Both the position numbers and the translations under genes were made by a program. A stretch of 64,000 bases of DNA. Origin: CAWGMT01 sp963823675 (GTDB taxonomy: Bacteria > Planctomycetota > Planctomycetia > Isosphaerales > Isosphaeraceae). The DNA lies in NCBI GenBank assembly GCA_963823675.1, contig CAWGMT010000013.1, positions 744,001 through 808,000 of the forward strand, given 5' to 3'. The notes below the pieces were generated by a model that did no database searches, was not told the origin of the DNA, and was given only the letters and a program-made list of their open reading frames with translations. Positions within the stretch are counted from its first letter, which is position 1, and each line of letters opens with the position of its first letter. This document shows positions 18,805 through 28,721 of the stretch, in pieces.

Positions 18805-19827
18805 TCAAGCGGGAAAACGAGGTGGCGGAAGACAGCACGTCTCGGGGCAGACGTCAGCGCCCGGTCCGAATCCACCAATCGCTCGGGGCGTCTGCGCCAA
18901 AGCGCCTTCGGTGCGCTCGGCGATCAGCTCGCCGAGCATCGCGACGAATCGATGGTGGGTCCCGACCGTTTGACTTCGGACGAGGCGAATTCCGAGCGCA
19001 GTGGCACAATCCCGCGCTTCCACATCGAGGTCGTGCAAGACCTCCACGTGGTCCGAGAGAAAGCCGATCGGATGGACCAGGACATCCTGCACGCCTCGAC
19101 TCCGAATGTCCCTCAAGTGGTCGAGAATGTCCGGCTCGAGCCAGGGGTCCGTCGGCCTGCCGCTTCGACTTTGATAGACGAGCGACCAGCGCTCCCCGCC
19201 GATCCCAATCTCCGCGGCCACCAGGCGGCACGCCTCTCGGAGCTGCGGCTCGTAATCACATCCGCGGGCCATTGCAACTGGGATGCTGTGGGCGGTGAAG
19301 ACGAAGTGCCGGGCATCGCGATCCTCGACCAACCCGGTCGCCACCGCTTCGCGCACCCGGTCGCTGTTCGCTGCGATGAAGTCGGGGTGATTGTAGAATA
19401 CCCGCATCTTATCGACCTGGGGTGCGCCTGGTCCGGCCGCCGCTTGGGCGCGTGCGATGTCCTCACGATACTGGCGGCAACTGGAATAGGAGCTATAGGC
19501 GGCCAGGACAACGGCCAGCGCTCTCCTGACTCCGACTGCGGTCATCCTTGCCAGAGCGTCCACCAGGAAGGGGCTCCAGTTCCGATTGCCCCAAAAGATC
19601 GGTAGGGCGATGCTCCGCCGATCGAGCTCCGATCGGAGCGACGCAATCAAGGCCTGGACCTGACTGTTGATCGGGCTCGCTCCACCGAGATCGTAATAAT
19701 GCCCGGCGACCTCGGCCAACCGTTCGTAAGGAACATTCCTTCCCCGAGTTACGTTCTCGAGGAAGGGCATGACGTCCTCGCGACGCTCCGGACCTCCAAA
19801 ACCGACGACGAGAATCGCGTCATACAC
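18805..19827 (-). CDS. hemH: Ferrochelatase
   Basis: About 340 residues. Class markers are YDAILVVGFGGPE at the start, HYYDLGGASPIN, FTAHSIPVAMARG with the catalytic His, VYQSRSGRPTDPWLEPDI and HPIGFLSDHVEVLHDLD with the catalytic Glu. It inserts iron into a porphyrin in haem synthesis. I choose GTG 19825-19827, seven bases after the alcohol dehydrogenase stop and preceded by GGTGA; an ATG at 19876-19878 lies inside that upstream gene. The C-terminal tail has CPETCC, possibly an Fe-S or metal site, as in some ferrochelatases. Whether it uses protoporphyrin or coproporphyrin cannot be told. Confidence 0.87.
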   Translation of the reverse strand: MYDAILVVGFGGPERREDVMPFLENVTRGRNVPYERLAEVAGHYYDLGGASPINSQVQALIASLRSELDRRSIALPIFWGNRNWSPFLVDALARMTAVGVRRALAVVLAAYSSYSSCRQYREDIARAQAAAGPGAPQVDKMRVFYNHPDFIAANSDRVREAVATGLVEDRDARHFVFTAHSIPVAMARGCDYEPQLREACRLVAAEIGIGGERWSLVYQSRSGRPTDPWLEPDILDHLRDIRSRGVQDVLVHPIGFLSDHVEVLHDLDVEARDCATALGIRLVRSQTVGTHHRFVAMLGELIAERTEGALAQTPRAIGGFGPGADVCPETCCLPPPRFPA

Positions 19828-19834
19828 CGTCGAT

Positions 19835-21097
19835 TCACCACGCGCGGTCAAGGAGTTCCTCCAGGTCGGCCGCGGCACAGCACCGGGGGTTCGTCCGGTG
19901 GCAGTGGTCGAGCATGGCGAGGCGAGCGTACTCCGCGATTCGATCGTGCCGCAGCCCGTCGAGCTGTCGCAAACGTCGTGGGAGTGGTAGCCGGGCCAGC
20001 AAAAGCTCTGTCAGGGTGATCAAATGTCCGCAGGCGTCTCCTCCGCGCCCCAGTCCCAGGCGGCCGGCCAGATCGGCCATCCGGGCCCCAGAAGCCTCTT
20101 TGTTGTAGCGCAGGGAATGAGGAAGCAAAATCGCATTGAGGGTGCCATGATGGATGCGCCCTTCAGAACCCAAGGCGTGCGACAGCGAATGAACGACCCC
20201 AAGACCTTTTTGAAAGCTGATCCCGCCCAGGAGCGCGCCCATCATCATCGCAACGCGTGCCTCCGAGTTGGAGCCGTCGCGGACCGCCGCCTCGAGGCCC
20301 TTGGAGATGTACCGCAGACCTTCCACGGCGATCCCGTCGCAAATGGGATTAAACGCGGTCGAAAGGTAGCTTTCGACGCAGTGGCTGAAGGCGTCCATGC
20401 CCGTACCGGCCGTCAGGACCGCCGGGAGGTCGCGCGTCAACTCCGGGTCGCAAATGGCTGCGGCCGGCAGCAGAAACTGGCTCAATACAGCCGACTTGCG
20501 CCCGGTTTGCGGCAGTTGGATCAACGCTCCCCGCCCGACCTCGCTGCCGGTTCCGGCGGTGGTCGGAATCGCCACCATCGGCGGCATCTTGGCACGAATT
20601 CCGTCCTGCCCGCCCTGCGTGAGATCGTAGTCAGCAAGTCGGCCCGGGTGCGAAACCAACAGCCTGATGGCCTTGGCCGCGTCGATCGGACTGCCGCCGC
20701 CCAATCCGATCAACCCGTCGCAGCCGTCCGCGCGGTAGCGATCCAGGCCCGCCAGGACGTCCTCCTCCGTCGGGTTGGCATGAACCCCGGACTCGAAAAC
20801 GGCCGAGCTCTCCGCCGGTGAAATAACCTCCTTAACCAAACCGGCGGTCAGAACGCCGGCGTCAGTCACCACCAATGGCCTGGTGACCCCAAGCCGGGCC
20901 AGCTCTGCCGCGAGCGAGCTTCGGGCGCCATTTCCGAAGAGAATCCGCGTCGGGAACGTGAACGTCCCGAACATGGAAGCCGGAAGACTCTCAATCGGCC
21001 AGCTCTCGGCCTGCGGCGTCCCCCGCGCGGCCGTTGTTGCCCCGTTGCCGGATTGCATCGTCGCACTGATCGGAGAAGTCAACGTCAATGACAGCAC
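19835..21097 (-). CDS. Iron-containing alcohol dehydrogenase
   Basis: Up to 420 residues of the group III Fe-ADH family: GGGSPIDAAKA nucleotide loop, IPTTAGTGSEVGRGA, and iron ligands in TGMDAFSHCVES, HSLSHALG and GTLNAILLPH. It oxidises or reduces a small alcohol or aldehyde with NAD(P). The family core starts at MFGTFTFPTRILFGNG (about 20974). The start is uncertain: GTG 21097 has GAAGGGA immediately before it, which is too close, and a TTG nine bases further in is better spaced. It is transcribed just ahead of hemH. Confidence 0.85.
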   Translation of the reverse strand: MLSLTLTSPISATMQSGNGATTAARGTPQAESWPIESLPASMFGTFTFPTRILFGNGARSSLAAELARLGVTRPLVVTDAGVLTAGLVKEVISPAESSAVFESGVHANPTEEDVLAGLDRYRADGCDGLIGLGGGSPIDAAKAIRLLVSHPGRLADYDLTQGGQDGIRAKMPPMVAIPTTAGTGSEVGRGALIQLPQTGRKSAVLSQFLLPAAAICDPELTRDLPAVLTAGTGMDAFSHCVESYLSTAFNPICDGIAVEGLRYISKGLEAAVRDGSNSEARVAMMMGALLGGISFQKGLGVVHSLSHALGSEGRIHHGTLNAILLPHSLRYNKEASGARMADLAGRLGLGRGGDACGHLITLTELLLARLPLPRRLRQLDGLRHDRIAEYARLAMLDHCHRTNPRCCAAADLEELLDRAW

Positions 21098-21455
21098 TCC
21101 CTTCGTTACGGGCTTAATCCACTAATATTTTAGGTTAGGCGCTCTTGCTCCAATGTCAATCCATCGTTGCTTCATTTGGGTACTCCCAAGCATTCATTCT
21201 GTGACCGTTTCGCCGACGCTGCCCCTTCCGGACCTGCCGTTTGGATAGTCTGGGTCGGAACTACGGATAATTACGAAATCAGGGAAAGCTAGGGGACATC
21301 GGGGTGACTAGATTCAAGCTGCGAAACAGGGTAACCGATCCAGAACCAAGCTGGGATCCGCATCCGAGACTCGCCGATTGGGAGATTTCGCAGAAGGGTA
21401 TCTGACTTACCCGAGTGCGGCCTCAACCTAACGCTGATCTGAGGGGACGACCGCC
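21098..21455. other. Divergent intergenic region
   Basis: About 360 bases between the divergent alcohol dehydrogenase and htrA genes, so it should hold both promoters. It is distinctly more AT-rich near 21125-21300 than its surroundings. I see no clear -35/-10 pair, gene or RNA. Confidence 0.35.
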
Positions 21456-22871
21456 GTGGCAACGCCCGTCAAAAGTCGGAGAGCGGGAGTGCTTGGAACA
21501 TTCGCTCGATCATTGCGTGCAGTGGTGATAGTGCTGACGTTGACTCAGGGAGCGGGCCTTTCCGCGTCTGAATTGCGGCGAACTGCCGTCGTCAACGCGA
21601 TCGAGAAGGTTCACCGATCCGTGGTGAGTATCTCGAGCGAGAAAAAGGCCGCCTCTCATAGTCGCTGGCCTTTCACCCCGGAGGAAAACCGGCTGCCGCG
21701 GGTCAACGGGATGGGAAGCGGGGTGGTCATCGACAGTCGCGGTTACATTCTGACAAACCACCACGTCGTCGACCGAGTTCAGGGCATCGCAGTTCAGTTG
21801 TACGACGGCCAGACTTACACAGCGACGGTGCTCCAATTCGATCCTGTGCTCGACCTCGCCGTGATCAAAATTGATCCCGTCAGCCCCTTGGCCGCGGTCG
21901 AGATCGGTACGTCGTCCGACCTGATGGTGGGTGAGACGGTGGTCACGATCGGTAATGCATTCGGCTACGAGAACACCGTCTCGGTCGGAATCATCAGTGC
22001 CCTGCATCGCGACGTCACTCTGTCTGACGATCAAGTCTATCGCAACCTGATCCAGACGGATGCTTGCATCAACCCCGGCAATTCGGGGGGACCGCTGATC
22101 AATATCGACGGCGAGCTGATCGGCATCAACGTGGCCGTCAGGGCCGGTGCCCAGGGAATCGGTTTTGCCCTGCCGATCGATGACGTAAAGCGAGTCGCCG
22201 CGGAACTGTTGAGCACACGGCGGTTAGTGTCAACCTGGCACGGGATCGTTGCCACCGACCAGAGACGAGGACCGAAGCGCGGACTGGTGGTCGCGGAGGT
22301 CCAGGCAGGGAGTCCGGCGGAAGCTTCGGGTTTGAAGCCGGGTGACGAATTGGTCCGAGTGGGAGACCTGCGTGTTACGAACGCACTCGACGTCGAGCGG
22401 GGCATGATCGACGCGCTACCAGGCCGCCCGACCAGCGTGACGGTCCGTCGCGGAGCCGTCGAGACAACTCTTTCGCTGGAAGTCAGACCGCTCCCAGCCG
22501 TGGCCGCCGCTGCACCTGTGGATCCCGACGATCTGGTCTGGAAGCTGCTGGGAATGAAAACACTTCCCGTCTCCAACGAGTATGTCGCGGCGGTCTCGTC
22601 CAAGCTCCGAGGCGGATTGTACGTGCAGTCGGTCCTGCCTGGCAGTCCGGCTGCGCTGGCTTCGATCCAGAAAGGCGATATCCTCGTCGGAATGAATGTC
22701 GGCAGCCGGCATTGGGAGACGATCCGAGCCGACAACATCCTCTACGTCCTGCGGCAGCCCGAAACGATTCAGACGCAAAGTGCTCTATTCTACGTGGTCC
22801 GCCGCAACGGGATCCAGCCGCGCCGCGTCTCTCTGGGTGAGTCGAACGTGCAGTCGGTCCTGAGCCGTTGA
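21456..22871 (+). CDS. HtrA/DegP-type serine protease with two PDZ domains
   Basis: 471 residues. The signal-peptide-like segment is at residues 20-38 (RAVVIVLTLTQGAGLSA). The trypsin-like domain has H103 (TNHHVVD), D133 (LDLAVIKID) and S210 (INPGNSGGPL), a complete catalytic triad. PDZ 1 reads GLVVAEVQAGSPAEASGLKPG, and a second divergent PDZ reads GLYVQSVLPGSPAALASIQKG. It would degrade misfolded extracytoplasmic proteins. The start is GTG 21456 with GAGGGGA eight bases upstream. I give no symbol because several paralogues (degP/degQ/htrA) usually coexist. Confidence 0.9.
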   Translation: MATPVKSRRAGVLGTFARSLRAVVIVLTLTQGAGLSASELRRTAVVNAIEKVHRSVVSISSEKKAASHSRWPFTPEENRLPRVNGMGSGVVIDSRGYILTNHHVVDRVQGIAVQLYDGQTYTATVLQFDPVLDLAVIKIDPVSPLAAVEIGTSSDLMVGETVVTIGNAFGYENTVSVGIISALHRDVTLSDDQVYRNLIQTDACINPGNSGGPLINIDGELIGINVAVRAGAQGIGFALPIDDVKRVAAELLSTRRLVSTWHGIVATDQRRGPKRGLVVAEVQAGSPAEASGLKPGDELVRVGDLRVTNALDVERGMIDALPGRPTSVTVRRGAVETTLSLEVRPLPAVAAAAPVDPDDLVWKLLGMKTLPVSNEYVAAVSSKLRGGLYVQSVLPGSPAALASIQKGDILVGMNVGSRHWETIRADNILYVLRQPETIQTQSALFYVVRRNGIQPRRVSLGESNVQSVLSR

Positions 22872-22878
22872 CCGCAGT

Positions 22879-22901
22879 CCCGGCGTTTTCGAGTCGCCGG
22901 G
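22879..22901 (+). terminator. Hairpin after the htrA-like gene (weak)
   Basis: CCCGGCG (22879-22885) pairs with CGCCGGG (22895-22901) across a 9-base loop, seven bases after the stop codon. There is no T run, so it may only protect the 3' end or stall polymerase. Confidence 0.35.
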
Positions 22902-23049
22902 GCTATGCCCGGTCGAATTGATGATCCTGGTCCCCGAGTCGCACGCGGTCGAATTGTCATCGACAATTGCTCAACAAGCCGCTAGCTTGATAACATTGGC
23001 TTGCGAGTGAAGCTGCAACATTGAGATTCGCCAGGCTGGCAGGGTTCAT

Positions 23050-23712
23050 GTGCAAATGGCTCCCGCACCGATGGATCAAGATCGCATCGCCATGGAAGAA
23101 CTCCAGGAGGAACCTCAGTACGATCCGCCGGGCCGGGACGTGATCCTGATCTTCGCCGTTTTTTTCGAGGGTGGACTGGCGCCGATCTCCCTGTTCCTGG
23201 GGTGGCTCCTGGGTCATCCGCCGCTCGCGGAATTCGGGTGGAGCTGGCGTGATGGCCTCCTGGGCGCGGCCGCGGCGGTTCCGCTGGTACTCGCGTTCCT
23301 GGCGATGATCCGTTGGCCGATCGGGCCCCTGCATCGGCTTCGCAAGTTCTGCGACGAGGAGGTTACGCCGCTTTTCGCCGAGAGTTCCTGGTCCGAGATC
23401 GCCTTAGTCTCGGTCGCCGCGGGTGTCGGCGAGGAGATGCTGTTCCGAGGGTTCCTTCAAGCCTCGTTCTGCGCCTGGCTCGGTATGCCCTGGGGACTGG
23501 CCGTTTCGAGCATACTCTTCGGACTGCTTCATCCGATTTCGATCATCTACATGGTGATCGCCGGCTGCATTGGCTTCTACCTGGGCGCGATCTGGGTTCT
23601 GAATGGAAATCTCCTCACCGTCATGGTCACGCACGCGGTCTACGATTTCGCCGCACTCGGTTACCTGGTAAGAATCCGGGCGGGGGATGGATTCACCACC
23701 GACGGCGACTAA
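23050..23712 (+). CDS. CPBP-family intramembrane metalloprotease
   Basis: 220 residues with about six hydrophobic segments. The family motifs are E128-E129-x3-R133 in GVGEEMLFRG, a conserved His in FGLLHPI, and THAVYDF at the end. These are the CAAX prenyl protease 2 / bacteriocin-processing (Abi) signatures. The role in planctomycetes is unknown. Several starts are possible: GTG 23050 lies five bases after AGGG, while ATGs at 23056, 23071 and 23092 lack better sites. The stop codon TAA 23710-23712 is the first three bases of a palindromic repeat. Confidence 0.82.
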   Translation: MQMAPAPMDQDRIAMEELQEEPQYDPPGRDVILIFAVFFEGGLAPISLFLGWLLGHPPLAEFGWSWRDGLLGAAAAVPLVLAFLAMIRWPIGPLHRLRKFCDEEVTPLFAESSWSEIALVSVAAGVGEEMLFRGFLQASFCAWLGMPWGLAVSSILFGLLHPISIIYMVIAGCIGFYLGAIWVLNGNLLTVMVTHAVYDFAALGYLVRIRAGDGFTTDGD

Positions 23713-23813
23713 ATGGCCTTGCACGATTCGGGGAGGGCGAACCTCCGTGTGAGCCGGTTGTTTGCATGGCTCGGACGGAGCCTCGCCCTCCCAGGATCAC
23801 GAAACTCCATTTA
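23710..23813. repeat. 104-bp palindromic element reaching into a stop codon
   Basis: The outer arms TAAATGG (23710-23716) and CCATTTA (23807-23813) pair. Further in, GGGAGGGCGA (23731-23740) faces CGCCCTCCC (23784-23792), CTCCGT faces ACGGAG, and GAGCC faces GGCTC. It may act as a bidirectional terminator or may be a MITE-like insertion. Its first bases form the protease stop codon. Confidence 0.65.
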
Positions 23814-23900
23814 GCGACATGATTTGTCGCCCGCGGCTTTCCAGTCGTCCTTCTCGCCACGGTCAGCCCCAAGGCGAAGCTGACGGTTCGAGGTGATTTT

Positions 23901-24923
23901 ATGGCGCGGATTGGTTATGTTGCATTCTCCTTATCGCGAAAGGTCGGACTGATGCAGAAAACCTTGATCGAGAAACAGCGTTCCGCTCCGATGCGGTCCC
24001 TGACGGCTTTCACGGTTCGGACATCGCTTCTTGGTCTGGCGGTTCTCGGGTGCGGAAGCTTGAATCGAGATGCTTGGGCCGGCGGCCTGAGCTGGAAGCT
24101 CAAGGCCGGTGAGGTCCTGCGGTATACGGTGGAAGAGAAGACGACAACCACACGCAAGGTGATGGAGAAAGAGGACAAGGGAACTACAACTCGAACCACC
24201 AATCTGAGCTGGAGCGTAAAGGGCGTTTCCGAAGGTGGCGACGCGGAAATCGCGCTTCGGTTCGACCGGGTGCGCATGCACATCGAACAGCCGCCCTTCA
24301 TGCCGTACGACCTGGATTCGAGCGCAACCAAGATCGACGCTCCCGAGCCGTTCGGCGGGCTGGCGCGACAACTCAAGGCAATGGCCGGCGCTGAGTTCAC
24401 CTTCAAGCTCAAGCCCAGTGGCGTCATCGAGGACTTGAAGATTCCCGAGAACACCCTCAAGACGCTTCGCGCGGGTATTCCCGAAAAGGCGGCTCAGGAT
24501 ATGTTTTCGGAACAAGGGCTCAAGGATCTGATCTTGCAGTCGACTCCCCCGGCTTTTCCCGAGAACGCATCGGAACAGGGAACATCCTGGGCCAGCAAGC
24601 CGGCGAAGATCCCCAGTCCGATCGGGAACGTGGTCGTCGAGAAGACCTTCACAACTCTCGGGCCGGATCCCCAGAATTCCGCTCTGGTGCTGATCGGCAC
24701 CGAGACCAAGGTGTCGATTGAGCCCCAGGAGAATGCCGGCGTCTCGGCCAAGATCCAGTCCCAGGAGGGCAAGGGCTCGATGACCTTTGATACGGCCAGC
24801 GGTCGCATCATTAGCACCCGACTCACCCAGAAGATGCAGTTGCAGATCGCCCTGCCGATGGATCCAAACCAGAAGATCGACCAGACGACCGAGACAACCT
24901 CGACCATGACGATGGAGCGCTAG
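23901..24923 (+). CDS. Secreted DUF6263-like protein
   Basis: 340 residues. GAGGTGA four bases before ATG 23901 fixes the start, so the leader is long. It contains a hydrophobic stretch (SLLGLAVLGCGSLNRDAWAG) at residues about 42-61 that could be a signal peptide or, with LAVLGC, a weak lipobox. The mature part opens with LSWKLKAGEVLRYTVEEKT and is beta-rich with many threonines. It has a mid-protein EDLKIPENTLKTLR helix, then TFDTASGRIISTRLTQKM near the end. This matches a planctomycete family of exported proteins of unknown function (DUF6263), by memory of the pattern. No enzyme motif is seen. Confidence 0.65.
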   Translation: MARIGYVAFSLSRKVGLMQKTLIEKQRSAPMRSLTAFTVRTSLLGLAVLGCGSLNRDAWAGGLSWKLKAGEVLRYTVEEKTTTTRKVMEKEDKGTTTRTTNLSWSVKGVSEGGDAEIALRFDRVRMHIEQPPFMPYDLDSSATKIDAPEPFGGLARQLKAMAGAEFTFKLKPSGVIEDLKIPENTLKTLRAGIPEKAAQDMFSEQGLKDLILQSTPPAFPENASEQGTSWASKPAKIPSPIGNVVVEKTFTTLGPDPQNSALVLIGTETKVSIEPQENAGVSAKIQSQEGKGSMTFDTASGRIISTRLTQKMQLQIALPMDPNQKIDQTTETTSTMTMER

Positions 24924-24934
24924 CCGGGCCTCGT

Positions 24935-27900
24935 TCAGACGATCCCATGCTTTTTCAGCTTGCTGAAAAAAGTGCTTCGCGGAATTCCGAGCAGGCGTGC
25001 TGCGACGCTCTTGTTGCCCTTGGCTTCATTGAGGATGTCGAGAAGCCGCTGGCGCTCGTAGGCAAGGAATTCCGCATTCCACTCTTCGGCCGCTGGAGAC
25101 TCGCGGTCGACTTGAGTCGAGGATGACGGCTCTGTCAGCGAGTGTGACACAGCCGAAGAGCCCGGCAGCGCGGGCAGGCCAGCGACAAAACCCGACTTGC
25201 TGGCAAGGGAAAGTGCCGGGGTTGCCGCGGCGCTGGGGAGTCGTGGGCGAACTCGCCGCCGGATCGGTTGCCGCAGCTCCGGCGGCAAGTCACTCAGCGT
25301 CACGGCCGGACCATCGGCCAGCACGACCGCTCGTTCCAGGACGTTTTCCAGCTCGCGAATATTTCCCGGCCACTCATGGGCGACGAGCGCTTCGACCGCC
25401 TCTGGCTCGAGGTGAGTGACGAACTTGCCGGTTCTTTGCGACTGGACCTTCAGGAAAAAGACCGCCAGCTCGAAGATGTCTTCGCGGCGCTCGCGCAGCG
25501 GGGCGCTTGCAGGCAGATCACATTGAGACGGTAGTACAGATCTTCGCGGAACCGCCCGGCGCGAATCAGAGCCTCCAGGTCTTGGTGCGTCGCCGCCAAG
25601 ATTCGGACATCAACTTTGATCGGCTGCGAGCTGCCCACCCGTTCGAACGACATCTCCTGGAGAACGCGGAGGAGCTTGGTCTGCACTTCCAGGTTGATAT
25701 CGCCGATCTCGTCCAGGAATAACGTCCCACCGTTGGCCTGCTCGAACCGGCCGACTCGATCGCGATCCGCCCCCGTGAAGGCGCCCTTGACGTGGCCGAA
25801 GAGCTCGCTTTCCAGCAGGCTCTGAGACAACGCGGCACAATGGACCTTGACAAATGGCCGCGCCCGCGCGAACTGGCGTGGTGGATCGCCATTGCCAGCA
25901 ACTCCTTGCCAGTGCCGCTTTCGCCGCGGATCAGCACGGCGGAGTGTGTCGCCGCTACTTTTTGGGCCATTCTGTTCATCGTTCGAACCGGGGTGCTCGA
26001 ACCGATGATGCCGTCAAAGGCACGGGAGAGATCGAACTGGTCGCCGGCGCGCTCCGCGATGGCGTGTTCACTGGACGGCCCGACCCCCACGACTTCTCGC
26101 ACCCGTTCGGCTCGATCCCGCAGTTGATCTTGAAGAATCAGAATGCGTCGTTGCTGTTCGGCGATCTTCTCGACCTTGTCACGTAATTCGCGATTCAAGC
26201 TTTCCAGTGTTTGCTGAATGTCGGCGGAATGCAGGACCAGAGTGGCAACTGAGCTCAGAGCCGCCAGGAAGGCCATTTCTTCATCCTCGTAGGGCATGCC
26301 GCTGCGCTTGGGACCGAGCACCAAGAGCCCGGCAACGTGGCCATCGCCTCCCAGGGCGGCAGCCGCCTCGCCTCCCAGAGCAATCATCGCATCGGTGGCG
26401 TCGTCCGACGAGCTGCTCAGTACGGGGGGATGCGAGAGGCGGACGGTGGGTGATTGCCGCAGCCGCGCCACGAGCGGATTGTCGGCATGAAGGGTCCGCT
26501 CATCGGGCGTAGGGCCGTGACTCGCGATGAGCGAGAGCGGCCGGCCCGGCGCTTCTGCGAGGTACAGGGCTCCCCATTCGAGCCGCAAGACCTCGGCCGC
26601 CGCCTCCAGCAACCGGCGGCCCAGTGTCACCCGGTCAATCAGGCTGCCGACTGCCAGGCGCATCTTCTGCATCGCTCGATCGAACTTGTATTTCTCCCGG
26701 AAGAAGTGTCGATCGATCACCCGTTGGTATCGCCCGCGCACGACCTCCGAGACAATCAAGACGAAGATCACCGACACGGCTGCCACCAGAGCCCCTCGCG
26801 AGGTCGCGTGCGTCGCGAACAACTGATCTCCGATCAACTTGCCAAACACCAAGAGCAGGGCCGAGTAGATCAATCCAGGCGTCAGGCTAAACGCGAAATA
26901 CACCGCGCTTCGATTGATGATCGCTTCGACCTGCATGAGCTTGTAGCGCGTGATGCTGAACGCGTGGGCCATCGTGTAGAGCAACGATACGCCAAACATC
27001 GGCCACGCAGCGTTGTTCCGCCCCAGCGTCGCCGGATCGCGCCAGGCCTGCGCCAGCAAGTACGCAATGAGACCGGAAGCGATGACCGACGCCAGCAGGA
27101 TCCATTGAACCTGATTCCGTTCGGCGCGTGTCCGCGCGTTGCGGTAGCTGGCCGCAAGACAGAAGAGGCACGCGCCGAAGGTCACCGCGGCGAGCGCGAC
27201 ATAGCCCAGCGCCAGTCCCCGGACCATCTCAAAGGCCGCGGCTGCTCGCAGGCTCTGTTCGTGCCTCGAGAGCCACCGCGCCGAATACATGGTTCCCCAG
27301 AGCGCAAGCAGGTAGGCCGTCGCGATCCCGTAAAGGACGCCCAGCACCCGGCGGCCATGACGCTGGAGAATCGGATTGCGCCGAGGAAAGACCAGATAGA
27401 AATGCAGGTTGACCACCGGCACGAAAACGGCAAACAAGGCGAACGGATAGATCAAGGCAGGCTCGTGGACGATCTCGGTCCAGTGATAGCCTCCCATGTA
27501 AGCGCCGACCGTGACGATGCAGAGCGCGAAGAACCACTGGGCCGAGTCGTCATCCGGGCGCTTCCAGAAGACACGCGCACCGATGCCGAAAATCAGTAGT
27601 TCCTGAAGGAACCAGACGCAAGACCAAAAATAAGTACGAGCCGGTGGATACTGCACAACGACTGCGGCAGTGCAAATCTCTCCGCTCGCCTGGTCGCGCC
27701 ACTTCACGTCGATTGTCTGACCGACTCGCCCGTTCAGATCCCGCATCGCCTGAAGGTAGTCCGCATAAATCCCCTCATTAATGCGCACCTGACCGATCCA
27801 CAACAGCGTGTCGCCTACTTCGGGCCGCCTGTCATGCCAGACATATTCCGGCGGAATCTCTTCACCCAGCTTCGTCCCGAACATGCAACGCGCGCCGATT

Positions 27901-28127
27901 GTGCCCATCCATGCGACGTGGGTAAGCACCGCGATCGAGTAGAGGATGACCCCTAATGAGCACCCCATCCAGAAGGTACGCAACAGCGTGCGATTCTTCG
28001 ACGTGCCGAGCGTCGTAAACCGTGCGCCAGGGACACCCCTCGTCACCCAGGAGTCGCCCCTACCGAAGCGACCCCGACTTTCTGCGTTGAATGGAGGTCG
28101 CGGGCTTTGACTTGCTGGTAGATCCAT
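24935..28127 (-). CDS. Sigma-54 activator with multi-pass membrane sensor and GAF domain (two frame changes)
   Basis: One gene spread over three frames. Residues 1 to about 470 hold an extracytoplasmic loop and eight or so hydrophobic segments, one being [21 protein letters not shown]-like domain ([19 protein letters not shown]) and a coiled coil ([20 protein letters not shown]) follow. The AAA+ domain has Walker A GESGTGKE, the sigma-54 contact GAFTGA and Walker [13 protein letters not shown] Fis-type helix-turn-helix near the end reads [20 protein letters not shown]. Frame changes occur near 25855-25870 (then FVKVHCAAL) and 25495-25502 in a CCCC run (then [11 protein letters not shown]). 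Both are single-base events in GC-rich runs and read like assembly errors. Sigma-54 activators are normally soluble, so the membrane sensor fused in cis is unusual. Confidence 0.82.
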
Positions 28128-28721
28128 GATGTCATCACAAAGGAGCAGTCACGCAGGAGCAGGAACTTCGGTGAAATCAACGCAGACAAGACTGTGCTAT
28201 TCTAGAACAACCCTATCCATTCGGCGCCGACATGCAAGGGTTTCGCTGTCGAGATATCGCCAGTTCGCCGATGCGACACCGTTGCCTCCGGAGTATCTCG
28301 CTGGTCTTACGAATTTCACTCATCTTACCCGAACTCGCGAGAATAACTATCGTGTACCGCCTTAACTCAGCTCATTCAGGTCCCTAGTCATTAATATAAG
28401 GTGTATAGGATGGCTTTAGCGATATCGTCTCTAGAGGTTTTAACGGAGACAAGCCTGTGTCGGCGCCGAAAGCACGTCACCCGGGGCCCGGCCACCAGGC
28501 GCGCCGAACCGACTTCTCAGCGTCTTCAGGCTGTTGGAAGCTTTTACGCGCAGGGGCACGAAAGATGCAGATGACCTCTGCGCTACTAGTAGGCCGATCT
28601 GACCTGCGTGAAGGTTGGTTCTCGTTCCCGGGCGGTGTGCCTGATCGCGGCAGCGGTCCAACGTTGATTCTGCACCAAGTTTTCAAGCCATCAAGATTTT
28701 GCTTCTGATTGAGGAACACCC
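28128..28721. other. Intergenic region with no gene
   Basis: Almost 600 bases between the divergent sigma-54 activator and hydrolase genes. The segment 28340-28440 is AT-rich (TTAATATAAGGTGTATAGGA) and could hold a promoter. I find no -24/-12 (TGGC-N8-TGC) site. No gene can be supported. Confidence 0.35.

Noticed and set aside
28128..28721. Sigma-54 promoter near the activator
   Set aside because: No TGGC-N8-TGC pair could be found in the region.
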